Translations under genes and position numbers: made by a program
Assembly: GCF_000002995.4 (NCBI RefSeq)
Contig: NW_025062478.1
Location: 4,068,001-4,132,000 of the forward strand
Direction of reading: 5' to 3'
Source: Brugia malayi
Taxonomy: Eukaryota; Nematoda; Chromadorea; Rhabditida; Onchocercidae
DNA: 64,000 bases
Notes under the pieces: generated by a model
Seen by the model: the letters and a program-made list of their open reading frames with translations, nothing else
Databases searched by the model: none
Told to the model about the DNA's origin: nothing
Shown: in pieces, positions 51,481 to 64,000 of the stretch
How positions within the stretch are numbered: the stretch's first letter is position 1
Layout of the letters: every line of letters begins with the position of its first letter

Positions 51481-54400
51481 TTATAATTTAGTTTCATCAT
51501 TTCTTATAATCTCAATGATAGGCTTATATATTTGATCAGCAGCATGAATTCCCCAAATAAAATCAAAATGATTAAAATTTTGCAATTCATTGTTTTGTAT
51601 CAAATATTTGCTCGGTATTTTAGCTACCAGACTATCCTGCAAAGAAATTAGTAAAAGTTGAAAGCTTCTGCACTTGCATCTATTAAACATAGATAAAGAA
51701 AGTTTGTGCAATATTAACTAAAGTGCCTAATGCAATACGAGAATTTTCGATATGTAGTAAAACTGTTTACTTGAAGAGGTTACTTACCTGAATATCACGT
51801 TTATCAGCTAACCAGTCTTGTTCACTCCAATACAGGTAAACAGGTGCATTGATTAGTGATAAATTATAAAGAGGTGGTGTTTTCTACAAAATACTATAGG
51901 TATCATTTAGATTTTGAATTATTTTGACAAATGAAAACTTTAAAAAAAGGGATTAAATCCTTCAAGTAGTAATTTAAAAAGAAGAAGCTAAAATCTCTTT
52001 TAAAGTGGTGGGAAAACAATTTTAATAGTTAAATTAATAAACAAGGAAAAAAGTGCAGCAATTAAAGTAGGATAATTGCAAAAAATTTTTATTAAAAAAA
52101 AACATATTTTTTCAAAAAAACAAATGTTCCAAGTTTTAGATACTATTTTTGAAAAAGGTTTCTTTTTTAAAATAATGCATAATGGCGCATTGAAATGTAT
52201 GAAAATTTAAATGAATAAATTTTTGCTTGCAATAAATACATAAACAAACCATATTGTAATGTTTCATATTTTTATTTTCTGAACCATAATCATACATTTG
52301 TGTTTTATGACTGTTTACCATTTGCGCCCAATGGAGAACATTTGCCATTGAAGTACCAGCTGGCAAATGACTCATATACACTGGAATTCGGCTCTAAAAT
52401 TATAAACGAAAAAAATACGATGGCTTAAATTAGGAACTGTAATAAAAGCTCAAAAGATTATCAACAAGAAAACGGAGAAAATTAGATTAAGACAGATTTA
52501 TTTAATTAATTATATATGAATTGAAAATTGTCACTCATCAATTTTGTCATAAAAAGTATATAATTCAATTACCACATTCATTTGTATAGTAGCAGGCCCA
52601 GTCATTTGAAACATTAAATTTTCACAATGCTCAACGACGCTTTTCAAAGAGCAAGTTGATTTACTGATCTTTTGAAAAATTGATTCGTTGGGCATAAATT
52701 TGCCGGTAATTTTAACCAACAGCTATAAAAATGCTTTTTCATTTTTTGAATACTTTTATAAAATTTGCAGAATGAAAATTGTTAGCGAAGTGAAAAAAGA
52801 ATTAATGATGAATTCTTGACGATGAGTTTTAACTTATGAATATTATAATTTTAAATTAATTAAATAGGAAGGGGAAGATGTAAATCAATATATCAAAAGT
52901 TTTGACTGAAATTTCAGCTGAAAAAAGAAAAAACAAATTTCAGATTATTAAATTATTGTGTTCTTCAAATAAAAAGAGTAATTAAATTGTAATTAAAATT
53001 ACTGATTATAAAGTCATAAATAGTGATAAAGCAATTTGAAATTAGATTTTTTTGATTTATGATTAAACAGTACCAAATTTTTAATCGAATTTACAACTTA
53101 ACTAGTCTTTAACTCTTTTATGCCAATAAAGCTGAACTAAAGTATTCAATTTAATTTGCTAATTTTCAGCTTTTTGAAAAAATTTTGAAGCAATTAAGGA
53201 TGAAATAAAACATGCTTACTTTAAGTGGCCGTAGAAAATTTTTCCCAGCAACTCCTACTAAACCTTTGATATGAGCTAATGTACCAATTGGTCCCAGAGC
53301 AAAAAATTTACGAATCTAAAAATTTCTTTCATATAATTGATAAATTTAGGTAAGAAATAAGTTCAAAGTTAAAAGTTCTGCCTTTTCAAAATTTGTCACT
53401 TCAAAATTTTGAATTTTTTCAAATATTAATTTCCAGATATGGTTTGAATGTCAATGGTTTTCAAATGCTCAATTAACATAGCTGTTGAATTTTCTAGAAA
53501 AAAGCATAGCTCACTTTTTGTGCAAAAAGTTGATCGATTGAAAGTTTTGCAAACATTGTTAGAGTACCTTCGGAATATCCAATATAATACAAGAAGCGTT
53601 GGCAAGTTTTATTAAGCACATAATTAATCATTGAATCCAAATCATATTTTGCAAACTCATCAAACCTAAATGAATAATGCTAGTGGTAGTCAAAAAAAAA
53701 AATCAAAAGCTTCTTGTTTTCACTTCTACATACTTTTTTATTACGAAAAAAAATTAACATAAACGTCAAAAAGTTGACGTAAACGAAAAATAGTATAAAA
53801 TTAACTGACGTAAATTTCCAGTATTTTAAATCATTTTGTGTATATTTAACATGTTTGGTGGAATAAGTATTCCCTCGAACGTTACCCATCCATACATCGA
53901 ATCCGGCATCAGCAAATACAAATGCTAAATGCAAAGAATTATGACTTGGATGAATAAATCTTTGTCAGTAAGTATTTGGCAAATTTGAATTAATTAAAAT
54001 TCCGATTAAAAGCTTTTGAAAATGCTTTTTTTTTTTTCAAAATCCTTTTGAGGAATTAAAGATTGAAAGAAAAGAAGGCGATATATAATGATTTTAATCT
54101 TAAATAAAATATATATTACAACCGGCAGATTGATTTGGTAAATTTGTCACCCAGACAGCGCTTGAACCAATAAAACCATGTTGTAGAAATACTACAGACT
54201 TTGATTCATTTCTAGAATTAACCGCTGAAATAAATAATCATCGTCTTTGATTAAAATCAAGTTGTACAAGAAATCTACCGTGCTTACCAGTCGTTTAGTG
54301 TATTACGGTGGTGTACAGTATGAACTAAGTACACGTATACGATAATAATTATAACTGATGCAGCAATGTCGTTGAGCATAGTTGAATAACAGAATTACCT

Positions 54401-54901
54401 GCTTTACCACCTGGAATACGGTGTAACTCGAGTATATAACCATCATCTGTTGTCACAGTATGTGTTTCAGATGGATAGCCATGGTAAGAGATAATTTCAT
54501 TCTGAAAACAAAAAAGAATATTGCAACAATTTTCTTTTTTTTTGGAAAAAAAGATCAAAGATTAACAACGGGAAATGGATGAATCAAAGTTCTTTCCATA
54601 TAAAAAAAAGTAGAAGGTAATAAAATAAAAACCTTTCAAAATTCAAAATATTATTTATTTTATACTTTTCATCAAAAATTTATTCAGTCGAAAAAAACAA
54701 ATGCAAATATATATTTTTTTAATTTATATCGCTTTTTTTTCATAAAAAAATTTTTCAATTAATTTAAATTGCTCGATATCTCGCCTCTTTTAAACTTACA
54801 GTTGTCATTGTAGCTTCTGGAAGTGGTTTAATTGAAATTTCATTTGTTATCTGATATAATTTAGTGTAAACAAAAAATTTGAAGATAATAGTGATAAACA
54901 T
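51481..54901 (-). CDS. lysosomal acid lipase-like alpha/beta hydrolase (lipase 1)
   Basis: Ten minus-strand exons close in phase to 404 residues: 54901-54800, 54501-54399, 54224-54123, 53924-53810, 53665-53515, 53315-53220, 52722-52573, 52393-52250, 51883-51788 and 51636-51481. The N-terminus ([14 protein letters not shown]) is a signal peptide; an in-frame ATG 45 bases upstream (54946) is less likely to be the start. Family motifs in order: [51 protein letters not shown], the nucleophile elbow GYSEG with Ser near residue 172, the catalytic Asp in WSEQDWLAD, and the catalytic His in NHFDFIWG. These enzymes cleave esters of fatty acids from triglycerides or sterols in lysosomes or secreted fluid. 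It is the downstream member of a tandem pair with 56651-61913. Confidence 0.92.
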
Positions 54902-55619
54902 CGGCCACCACTGATAGCAGTAGTTATCAGTGCTGCTATCAGGCAATTAGTTCAATGCTATATTTCATCATTGTAAACAGTTGTTTAATATAATGATTTA
55001 TAACAGTTTAACGTTCAATTAATTGTAGCTAATTAATACGTATTTTTTGTTCAAATATATTTTATTCAAATATTTCCACTTGACTTACTTAATATTAACA
55101 AAGTTTAATAATAATAATAACAACAACAATAACAACAGTAATTAATAATCATTTAATATTAATGACACTAACATTTTAACTTATTTACTTAATCACGGCT
55201 AATTAAAATAATTATTACTACTCGCATAAGTGTGTATATATATGTATGTGTATGCATTCGTGAGTGTGTATGTGTGTGTGTGTGTGTGTGTGTATGTGCA
55301 TGTATGTGTGTGTATGTCTCATCAAACAGAACGAGAATTAAATAGGAAAGAAAGAAAGAAAAGTATATTATGAATAACGCAAACAAATACAGGAAGAGAG
55401 ACAGAGAACAACTGAAATGGAAATGAAATTCATTTTTCTCGAGAACGACTTATCATTGTGCAGATGTGATGTATGTACATATCTGTTTCTTTTTTAGATC
55501 TGAAATGTCTGCATGTATGTGTGCATGCATACGTACGATCTATACGCAGGCGAATACGTCTATATTCGCCTGCGTACACGCATACGCACATATATGTATT
55601 TATGCGTGTATGTGTGTGT

Positions 55620-55651
<32 letters not shown>

Positions 55652-56650
55652 GTGTGTGTGTCCTATCAAATTGAACATAAAATTATGCCTACAACATGGG
55701 TCAATTTTTTGTCTTCATTAATTTAGCATGCATATATTTATCATAATGATGTCATTGTGTGTTATGGCACTGCTAAATGAGTTGAACTTTGACCCTGCAT
55801 TTGTGTGCATTGTTAGTTTATGCATATATCATGACCACTGAAATCTCAGTTATAAAAACAATTTATGGTATGATTTTCAATTTTCACCTCAGAATTCGTT
55901 AAAAACTTTTGTTGTCTGCAAATTTTAGGAATTCAAAAAATAGTTTATTTCTTTATTAAAGTTTCGCTGTATTTTTCATTGTATGGCGTATCATTTGTTC
56001 AAAGTAATTAATTGTTCATTTATTTTTAAAACTGTTTACAGTTACATTTGCGGAAAGTATCATTGCATTATGCTTTTCAATCCATTGTAATGAATATAGT
56101 TTATTTGACCATAAATTATTATTAGGCTATTAATAAATAAACATCAAACGATTGCTTTTTATTCCAGCTTAAATAACACCTGTCAGCATACGTTCTTTTT
56201 CTTTTAGGAAATATTTCAAAATTTTATTCTGTTTAAACAATTATTCAGTTCAGATTAAATTTTACGAACAAGAAAAGTTTTAAAAAGATTTCAAGCTATT
56301 AAAATCTTTTATTGTGCTTCCGTATGCCTTTATTTCCTTCCTTTTCTTTTTTCAAAATTATAACAAATTTATCGGTTAGTTGGAATGACGAATGCAATGA
56401 AATAATTGCATTAATTTAAATGAGAAAAATTGCAAAATAAAGAAATTAATTTTAAAGTTATAACAAAACAAAAAAAAAAAAATTGATTTGCTTCCACCAC
56501 AATATTTTATAAATAGAATGAGTTAAAAAATTACAGGTGATAATTTGAATCAAACAAATAAATTTACAAAAACCATTCCTATATCATATTTCATGTAATT
56601 CATCTCTGAATAAAAATCAAAATTGACAAATTTTTGTAATCTTAAAATTA
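54902..56650. other. intergenic region between the two lipase genes
   Basis: About 1.7 kb holding two TG/TATG-rich microsatellites (55230-55318 and 55600-55661) and, between them, a perfect 14-base inverted repeat (55543-55576). Poly-His, Cys/Val-type reading frames over the repeats on either strand are artefacts. I see no gene. Confidence 0.7.
55230..55661. repeat. TG-rich microsatellite block with an embedded hairpin
   Basis: Runs of TG broken by A (TATG, GTGCATG) occupy 55230-55318 and 55600-55661. Between them, TACGCAGGCGAATA (55543-55556) and its exact complement TATTCGCCTGCGTA (55563-55576) flank a 6-base loop. Confidence 0.9.
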
Positions 56651-59600
56651 TTAAGAAATTTCTTGACTTCTTTCTTTATGAATAATCGATATAATTGATC
56701 GATAAATTTCGTTAGCCGCTCGTAAACCCCAAATGAAATCCAAATGATTGTAATTTTTGAATACTTTTCCTCCTCTGATTGACTTATTCGGTAAAACTGA
56801 TAGCAGTGATTTCTAGAAGTAAAAAAAAATAATCGCTCAATAATACTTTTTTTTCTTCAAATATTTAAACATTTTGTTAACCAAAGTAATTTAACAAATA
56901 TTGGAAATAAAATTTTCATTTATTTAAAATAAATTTTAATATTTGAATAACTAACCCGAATATCTATAGTATTTGCAAGCCAATCGTTCAGACTCCAATA
57001 CAAATAAATCGGAACATTAACTGAACTAATATCATAAATTGGTGGTGAATCCTAGAAAAACAAGCTGAAAGTAATTCTAAAGAGAATTTCTAACAATTTT
57101 CAAACAAAGTTTCACTAACCTTCCAATTATACGATTAAATTTCATTTGAATTAAAATTTCCAAATCTTTTAAATTATTAACTTTTTCCTTAATTAAAACA
57201 AAAAAAAAAAAGTTGAAAATATTACATTTCCATAATGCCTTTGATTCTCTTTCACTGATTCATAATCATAAGCTTGCAATTTTCCACTATTAATCATTTG
57301 TACCCAATGAATCATATTCATTACCGAGGTACCACCTTCGCCACCGATATACACCGATAAACGACTCTGCAATTTATTCATCCAACTCATTAAAAATTAT
57401 ATTTTCTATTATATACAAAATATTAGCATGTAAAATAATCAAAAGAAGAGAATTCTAAAATTTAAATCTTTCGCTATGAATTTAATTTTACCTTATTAAA
57501 TTGACCGTTATCGGGACCTGCTATTTGAAAGATAATATCGTTGCAGAATGGATTGAAAAAAGAGATTTCACAAATTAGCATGCTAATTGTCTTTGTTAAT
57601 TTGCTATTTAGTGCAAAAAATCTACTGCCGAAGAATTGCTGAATTAACTAAAATGAAAGTTAGTTTTACATTTTATTAATGAATTATATTTTTTATGTCA
57701 ACAAAGATAATACTTGAAATTAATTCATATTCATTTTCTTTTTATCAATGATAGTAAGTGCAAAAAACTAATTGATAAACTTTCCTTTCTCTGCTTATTC
57801 GCCTAACAAATTACTTTCTATTTCCCATTGAAATATGAGTATGACCTAATCATATCATATAAGTTATACCTTAGCACTAGGAAAAATTTTGGTAGCAAAT
57901 AATCGGAATAATCCTTTCACATTGGCTACAGTTGCAACTGGAGCTAATGCAAAAAATTTCCGAATCTGAAAATTTTACTCTTTAAATTTTCCTCAGAAAT
58001 AATGTTCTTTTTTCAAATTAATTCAATTTTACGAAAAAATAATTAATTTATTAACAACATTATAAAAATAATTTTTTTTTATTTTGAAAAAAAAATGTCA
58101 TTAGTTTTTGTATAAGTATTTTTTTTTACTATATTATAAATAAATGCAACATTTTCAAGTTCGTGTTTGTGTATAATTTTAAAAAAAAATGAATTAAGTA
58201 TATTTTTTCTTCCATCATTTTTGTTGTCATCAAAAGTTGTGATTTTTTTTTTCATTAATTTAAATTTTAAACAAATTATAATTGAAAAAAGAAGGAAAAC
58301 CTTTGATGCAAAATTTGTGTCCTGGGAAAGTTTGACAAACATAATTAATGTGCCCTGTGAAAAGCCCACATAATACAGACTTCTTTGTTTTGTTACCTTT
58401 AATACCACATCAAACATTGCATCCAAATCATATTTTGCCATTTCATCCCAACTTGAAATTATTAACATCAATGAGTACTTAATTTTTTTTAAAGAAAAAT
58501 ATTTTTAAATAAACTTTAATTAATTGTTATTGATAACATTTCACACTTAAGGGTTGTTGTAAAATTTGGATACTTTTTTGATTTGTATTTGATACAATCT
58601 CATATATGAATTATATTTCGATATAATTTTAATTTTCATTTGTTGTTGTCTTAATTCATATGAATTTTTGTTAATTAACCTGAATTTCCAAAATGAATCA
58701 TTCTTTGTGGAACAATTAACATGATTTAATGCGTATATATTTCCACGTGAGTTACCAAGCCATACGTCAAATCCAGCATCAGCCAAGATGAATGATGAAA
58801 TTGAAATTTAGTTTGAAAACAAATAAGAATAAAAATGAAATGCAAATTTTAACATATACCCTATATACGAACTATACTTTGATATAATTACCAAAAGATT
58901 CATTGGGATAATTTTCCACCCAATCAGCACTTGAACCAAGTAAGCCATGTTGCAAGAAAATTGCTGGTCGATATTTACGACTAATGGAATATCCTGAAAA
59001 TTTTTCAAATTAACTATATTTTATACTCTTTTTTTTTAGAGATGAACCTCTGTTGATATTTAGCCTTAAACTGTTATAAAAGAATAGCACCAAAGAGCAG
59101 ACATAAAGATAAGAATATTTCTGATAGCAATAAATTGAATTGTATACTTTAATTGATAACTGATAATCATTTTATCGAGTGATTATTCCATGGAATAATT
59201 TTGGTATGAAATGCTGAATTGCTACGAAAAGCATTCTCATAATTAAATGAACAATTTCAATTTTAGTAATTAAAGTAATTTCTCACTGCATGTTTAAAAA
59301 TTTTTTTCTTTCTCTTACATTATATAAATTAAATATTTATAATAGAAAAACAAACCATTTTTGCCAAATGGAATACGATGAAGGTCTAAAATATAACCAT
59401 CACTGGTATATGCATGAAATACTTGTACCGGATAACCATGATAAAGTATTATTTGAACCTGTGAAAAAAAAAAAAAAACATTATAACAATTTATTCTTTC
59501 TTTTTTCATATCAAGAAATTTGAAAATTTAAATTTTATCCAACTATAATTCTAACAAAGTTATTATACTACTAAACTGATCATCAAAAAATTACAGACAT

Positions 59601-61913
59601 ATAAACTGGTGATGCATATGTATGTGAAATATTTCTAAGCGGATACCTTCTTGTTATGAGAGAGGAGGGTTTGCATGCATACCTTATGAAATTTGTGAAT
59701 TATTTTTACAGTGGTATGTGTTTCAGTAAGACTTTGTATGCCAGTAAAGGATCAGATAAAGTATGCCAATGGAAGGATGGCCTCATCAGTCTTCAAACTG
59801 GGCTCGTTAGCCTTACAAAGCGATCTGTCCAAGAAAAAAGTACTCCAAACAAACCAACAACCTAGGGATTTTGTTGTTACGGATTGCCTGCTAATGAACT
59901 TCATTTGTAGGATGAGATCAGTTCCGCGCATATTTCATTTCATCTAAAAAAACCTTTGCTCAGACTCAAAGGACAAAAGTTTAAACGACAGAATGTTGAT
60001 GAAAACAGCAGGTGAAAAGCGCACTGAATGATCTAATAGATCTAACATGAATTTAAGTGATTCAGAACTTCGGCACTTTTGATCTCTCAAAACTGATCTA
60101 AAGATGAGAGCCTTGTCTGACAGCATCCCGATGGCCAAGAAACTTTTCCAAGGAGAGCTTAAAGCAAAGCTCTCTATTTTCTCATCGATGCCTAGTGCAA
60201 AATATCAAACAGACTGCAGCAAACTTATCCTTCACTTTCAGACCAAACCAATATTCCAAGAAAGAAGCTCAAGTTAAAACCAATAAATTGGAAACAAAAT
60301 GAAGTTCGAAAGCAGTAAGTGACAATTTCAAAAACCTTTAAACTAGACTTGCAGACTATTCTATGGATTCTTTTCTAGCACCACTTAGGCAATATACAAA
60401 AAGTAGTTCTACAGAATGCCCAGGGTTCTCATCAATAAAATTCAAGGACTGACTTGATGGAAGCAACCTAGAAGTAAAGGAACTTTGAACTCTAACAGTA
60501 CAGTCGAAAAATGTTTCCTTGTATGCAAATCAAAATGGTAATTTGATATTTGTCAATTAAAAATTGCTGTTATGCTACTATTCATCATTTAATATGAATA
60601 AAATTATCGAATATTTCTGTTTTGTATTATTTTAAATATTGTTGCAAATAAAATAACTATCAAATATACATATACTCACGGACACGTCCTAGTCGTGTGT
60701 TACGTGAAAGGAACTTACGTACCTTTCTGGGATCCCCATGCCAAACAGGCTTCAACTAAAGAGTCGAAAGTCGAAGTGTGTCGATGGGTAGAATGGATTA
60801 ACCTCGAGCAGCCATTTTAGAAGAGTGACAATTTCGGATCCGGGCAGATGGAACTCATTTAACCTTTCAAGGTCATTCATCTAACAGATAAACCTACTAC
60901 CTCAGTATTTCGCTGCTATGGTCCAAGCTTGCAAATATAAAAATAGCTCATAGAATGCCTAGAGTGCTCGTCAAAGAAATTCAAAGGACCTAGAAGTCTA
61001 GGTACTCTGAACTCTTGCTCACCTACCCGTCTTGCAAGAAAAGCAATCTTAAATGCTGCAAGCTTAAATAGAAACTTCGGAATATCAAGAACAGATGATG
61101 AATCAATCTAGCATAACAGATGAGTCAGTAATATGTTCACTTCAACTCAGCAGATTCATTCATTTAGCACAAATCGTCAAACTCACAACTAAAATCTTTA
61201 CCGAAAATTTGAACACTTTCGATCTCTCTTTCAATTAAAGGCTTAACCCATCATTATTGAATACAACTACGTGTACAGGTCACGTCTTCAGGATGAAAGA
61301 TTATCACTTTCTCGACCGCCATTAGTGGTTCACTCGAGCTTCAAATCGGTTGATATGAAGATCCAAGACGCTGTCACCAATGTTGGATCTGTTTCGGGAT
61401 GAAAAAGTATTAAGAAGCACTCCCGAGACTTTCCACTATTTTTTAAAGTAGGACTTGCTTCTCTCTCACTTTTTTTTTTCAATCTACAAACGCTTTTGCA
61501 GCAAACACTGATAAATTCCTTTGTTCGCGAAGCTAAGCTCTCATCATTGATAGTATTATAATGGTAAATTTGCTATCTGAATGGTATCATTCACTATGTT
61601 ATATTATTTGATATAAAATATTTGTAAATATACGAATATTCGATACTTATAAAATGAGACAGAAAAGAAAAACTTAAATATATGGTTACTTATAAATTGA
61701 ACTTAAACGATTAACTGAAAAAGTAATAATACAAAGAATTGATTGGATTGTCCAAAAAAGAAAAAAAAAAATGATGAATTAATAATAGAATATCAAAAAG
61801 CATACCGTTGTCATTTTTGCTTCTGGTGGTATACTGCAGCAATAATAAGGTGTAATGATAAGAAAAATAGCGAGAATGATGCTAATCATAGTGATATCAT
61901 GCGAATTTATCAT
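56651..61913 (-). CDS. lysosomal acid lipase-like alpha/beta hydrolase (lipase 2)
   Basis: Exons on the minus strand mirror lipase 1 in number and phase: 61913-61806, 59458-59356, 58993-58892, 58797-58680, 58451-58301, 57965-57870, 57647-57492, 57366-57226, 57051-56956 and 56812-56651. They total 410 residues. A hydrophobic signal segment ([18 protein letters not shown]) precedes [32 protein letters not shown] and [16 protein letters not shown]. The elbow GFSQG, the Asp in NDWLAN and the His in NHLDFIWG complete the triad. The role is as for its neighbour, presumably with another substrate range or expression. Two things are odd: the fourth exon lacks an AG acceptor at its expected start (58798-58799 reads TT on the coding strand), and the first intron is 2.3 kb with foreign-looking DNA. 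It could therefore be a recent pseudogene, use a non-canonical site, or contain a sequencing error. Confidence 0.8.
59640..61560. mobile_element. GC-richer insertion, probable retroelement remnant, in lipase 2 intron 1
   Basis: This 1.9-kb stretch is visibly less AT-rich than all surrounding introns. It contains two diverged direct copies of one segment (about 60395-60495 and 60935-61015). On the plus strand both read RMPRVL followed by a Lys/Ile-rich stretch, a sign of decayed coding sequence. Frames are broken by many stops and no conserved polymerase or integrase motif is readable. Clear terminal repeats and a target duplication were not found, so the class is unknown. Confidence 0.45.
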
Positions 61914-64000
61914 CGTTACTGATAATCAATCGTTATTTTTTTCTCTTTTTTCATAACTGCAAAAGTTAAAATTAATTTTAAAAATGTGTAATTTGCATTA
62001 TTAAAATTGAACTTATTTCTACAACGAAAACTAATGAGCAAATCAGGAAAACGACTGCTAAATTATTTCATTGCAAGGTATAAGCAACAACTGTTGATGG
62101 TGGATCAATATTTTACTATTGATGACGGAACTATTTTCAATTGTAAAAAAAAGTGTTTTCAATTTAATTTTATTATTAAAATATTTTTACTGTTTAAATT
62201 CCGATTTATTAGTGTCAGTTAGAATAATTCATAATAGAATTTTATTCACAAATACGATAGAAAATTATTTCTAATAAAAGATTCCAATTGATTACTTCTT
62301 AAATGTACTAACTTTAAACTCTATTATTTTTAGTTTATTATTAAAGTTTATCTTTGATTTTAGCTTAATAGTGATGTTTGTTCATGTAAATAATAAATAA
62401 AGTTGAGTAAACATCTCCGTTAATATCTCGGAGCAGATTAAAACGAAAATAAATGTAATTTAAAATTTTAAACATTAACCGGGAAAAAAGTTAAACTGAA
62501 ATATAATCTACAGCTTGAATCATGTCAATATTAGTTTTATAAAATACTTAGAATTACTTTTTGATAGAATGAATAAAAAATAGTTATAAATAAATCAACA
62601 AATTTAAATGGCAAAGAAAATATAGGAAAAAATCAGTGGTGAAAAATGATTGATTTTATCACTTTATTTCTTAAAAATTTGAAATTTTTGTTTATTAAGT
62701 TTAATGAGAAGAAACACAACAAAACAGAAAAAATTTATCAGTGAGCGCATTCGAAATATAAATGTCCTTTTTCTTTTCAAAAATAATAGAAAATATCTTA
62801 AATGATTCAAGCTATTGTTTCCTTATTTGAATCACTTAATATATTATTCTTCTGCCAGTTTATCATTCGTGGAATTTGCAAACTAAAATTAATCTAAGCG
62901 CTAAGTGTAAAATCTGAAATCTTTTTGTAGCATATATGTGATATAAATTTTCACATGGTGTCGAAGCACGTGACGACTTTTTCAATTCTAGAAATTTAAA
63001 TTTAAAAAAAAAAAAGAGAGAAACAAATCGATTGCATTAAATGTAACAGCGGATAATTAGAATTCATTGAATTGAGACATTTTATCTAGTAATTTAAAAA
63101 AAAAAAATCTTTCTTCCTACTTGATAAACTGATAAGAAAGTAGCATTGACTGTTATCAGTGGATTATTATATAGCGTTATTTGATTTTCTTCATAAATGT
63201 TTTGCATTTATTCCTCTCCATGCATGTACACACATGCATGTTTGTTCTTTGGGGACTGTTTTTATCAGTTGCCTCTATAAAAATGATAAGAGAGTGAATT
63301 TGAATGATTTAATTTTAATTCCACAGATTATCAATCATTTACCATCGTTACAGCTTAAGTGTGAAACAATCAAAAAAATTTTAAAAAAGAATCAAGAATC
63401 ACTCAAAATACAATTATTAAATGTACAACAGTTGCTTATATTTTCCAAAGTTTAAATAAATTTCACCAAATTTAAGAATATTTGAAATTATATTTCTCTT
63501 AATATAGCCTCATTAAATTGTAGTTTAAAGTGATATAACAGTAAAAAAGTTGCTTTATTTTTAAAAGTTTATTTCTTTTTTTAGCTCATAATTATTTTTG
63601 TAAATGTTTAAGCACTTATTTATAATTAGAAATATTTTTCTAACCTAATTATTTAAATGCTTACTAAAGTTAAAAATTTATTTTGTCAAATGCTTAAAGT
63701 TATTTATGTGTGTATATTGTGAAAACGAATCTTTAATTTTTTTTTAACTAAAAAGAAATAGAACAGAATTATAATTAGTTAAGTAAAGAAAGTACTAAGA
63801 AACCTTTGACCTATTCTTTCTTCTTGGCCTACAAAATTATTGCCCACTTCCTATACTTATATTGATAATTTCATTTTTATTATCACTATTTAATGATCAA
63901 AATTTGCGTTAACAATGTCATATTGATAATATTTACTTAGCTAATATCTCGCTTAATCACGTTTTATCTCTTTTTATTTGTTAACTTTTCCTTAAATAAT
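61914..64000. other. 5' flank of lipase 2 and unassigned DNA
   Basis: AT-rich region upstream of lipase 2. A possible terminal exon on the plus strand, 63348-63455, follows a good acceptor (TTCCACAG). It reads a Leu/Lys-rich segment that includes LQLKCETIKKILKKNQ, with a TAA just before AATAAA-like sequence. A short frame at 62033 (MSKSGKRLLNYFIAR) ends at a donor-like AGGTATAAG. I could not join them in phase and do not call a gene. Confidence 0.35.

Noticed and set aside
55189..55726. His/Thr-rich and Cys/Val-rich frames on both strands
   Set aside because: They translate TG/CA microsatellites and have no start or splice context.
59944..60138. Minus-strand frame inside lipase 2 intron 1 as a separate gene
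   Set aside because: It is short, has no motif, and sits in a block that looks like decayed mobile DNA.

Overview
The window is nuclear DNA of a nematode. It is very AT-rich, with short GT-AG introns, long homopolymer runs and many simple repeats. Several spliced genes give full-length, in-frame products matching conserved metazoan families: IFT52, BTBD9, B3GLCT, RAB5IF and lysosomal acid lipases. A nematode-style seven-helix receptor and a BEL/Pao-like solo LTR suggest a spirurid or filarial worm, but that placement is inference from style alone. I chained exons by hand using phase and homology, so internal boundaries are good where the phases close and uncertain at some 5' ends.

The left third (1-23.3 kb) is a tandem duplication of about 12.7 kb. 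The ancestral unit read: serpentine receptor (-), multi-RING protein (-), an unrecognised plus-strand fragment, RNase H (+). A 6.2 kb block (1876-8095 and 14606-20824) is almost identical between the copies and carries the receptor. Around it the copies have decayed in complementary ways. Copy A keeps the intact RING gene but has only a remnant of RNase H and carries a 759-bp solo LTR. Copy B keeps RNase H, which has an unusual Arg/Ser-rich tail, but has only an exon-1 stub of the RING gene.

The middle (25.7-43.9 kb) is a run of plus-strand housekeeping-type genes. They are RAB5IF, B3GLCT (the O-fucose beta-1,3-glucosyltransferase, ending in a KDEL-like tetrapeptide), a small probable mitochondrial membrane protein, a pseudokinase and BTBD9. 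The right part (44.9-61.9 kb) is on the minus strand: IFT52, then two tandem lysosomal-acid-lipase-like genes with the same ten-exon structure. The downstream (5'-most) lipase has a 2.3-kb first intron holding GC-richer, mobile-element-like DNA, and one exon lacks a canonical AG acceptor. Between genes lie microsatellites, a MITE-like foldback, a 34-bp tandem repeat array and a perfect 64-bp duplication upstream of IFT52.

There is no single functional operon. The clearest biology is the duplication and reciprocal decay on the left, and the RNase H-RS fusion it preserved.
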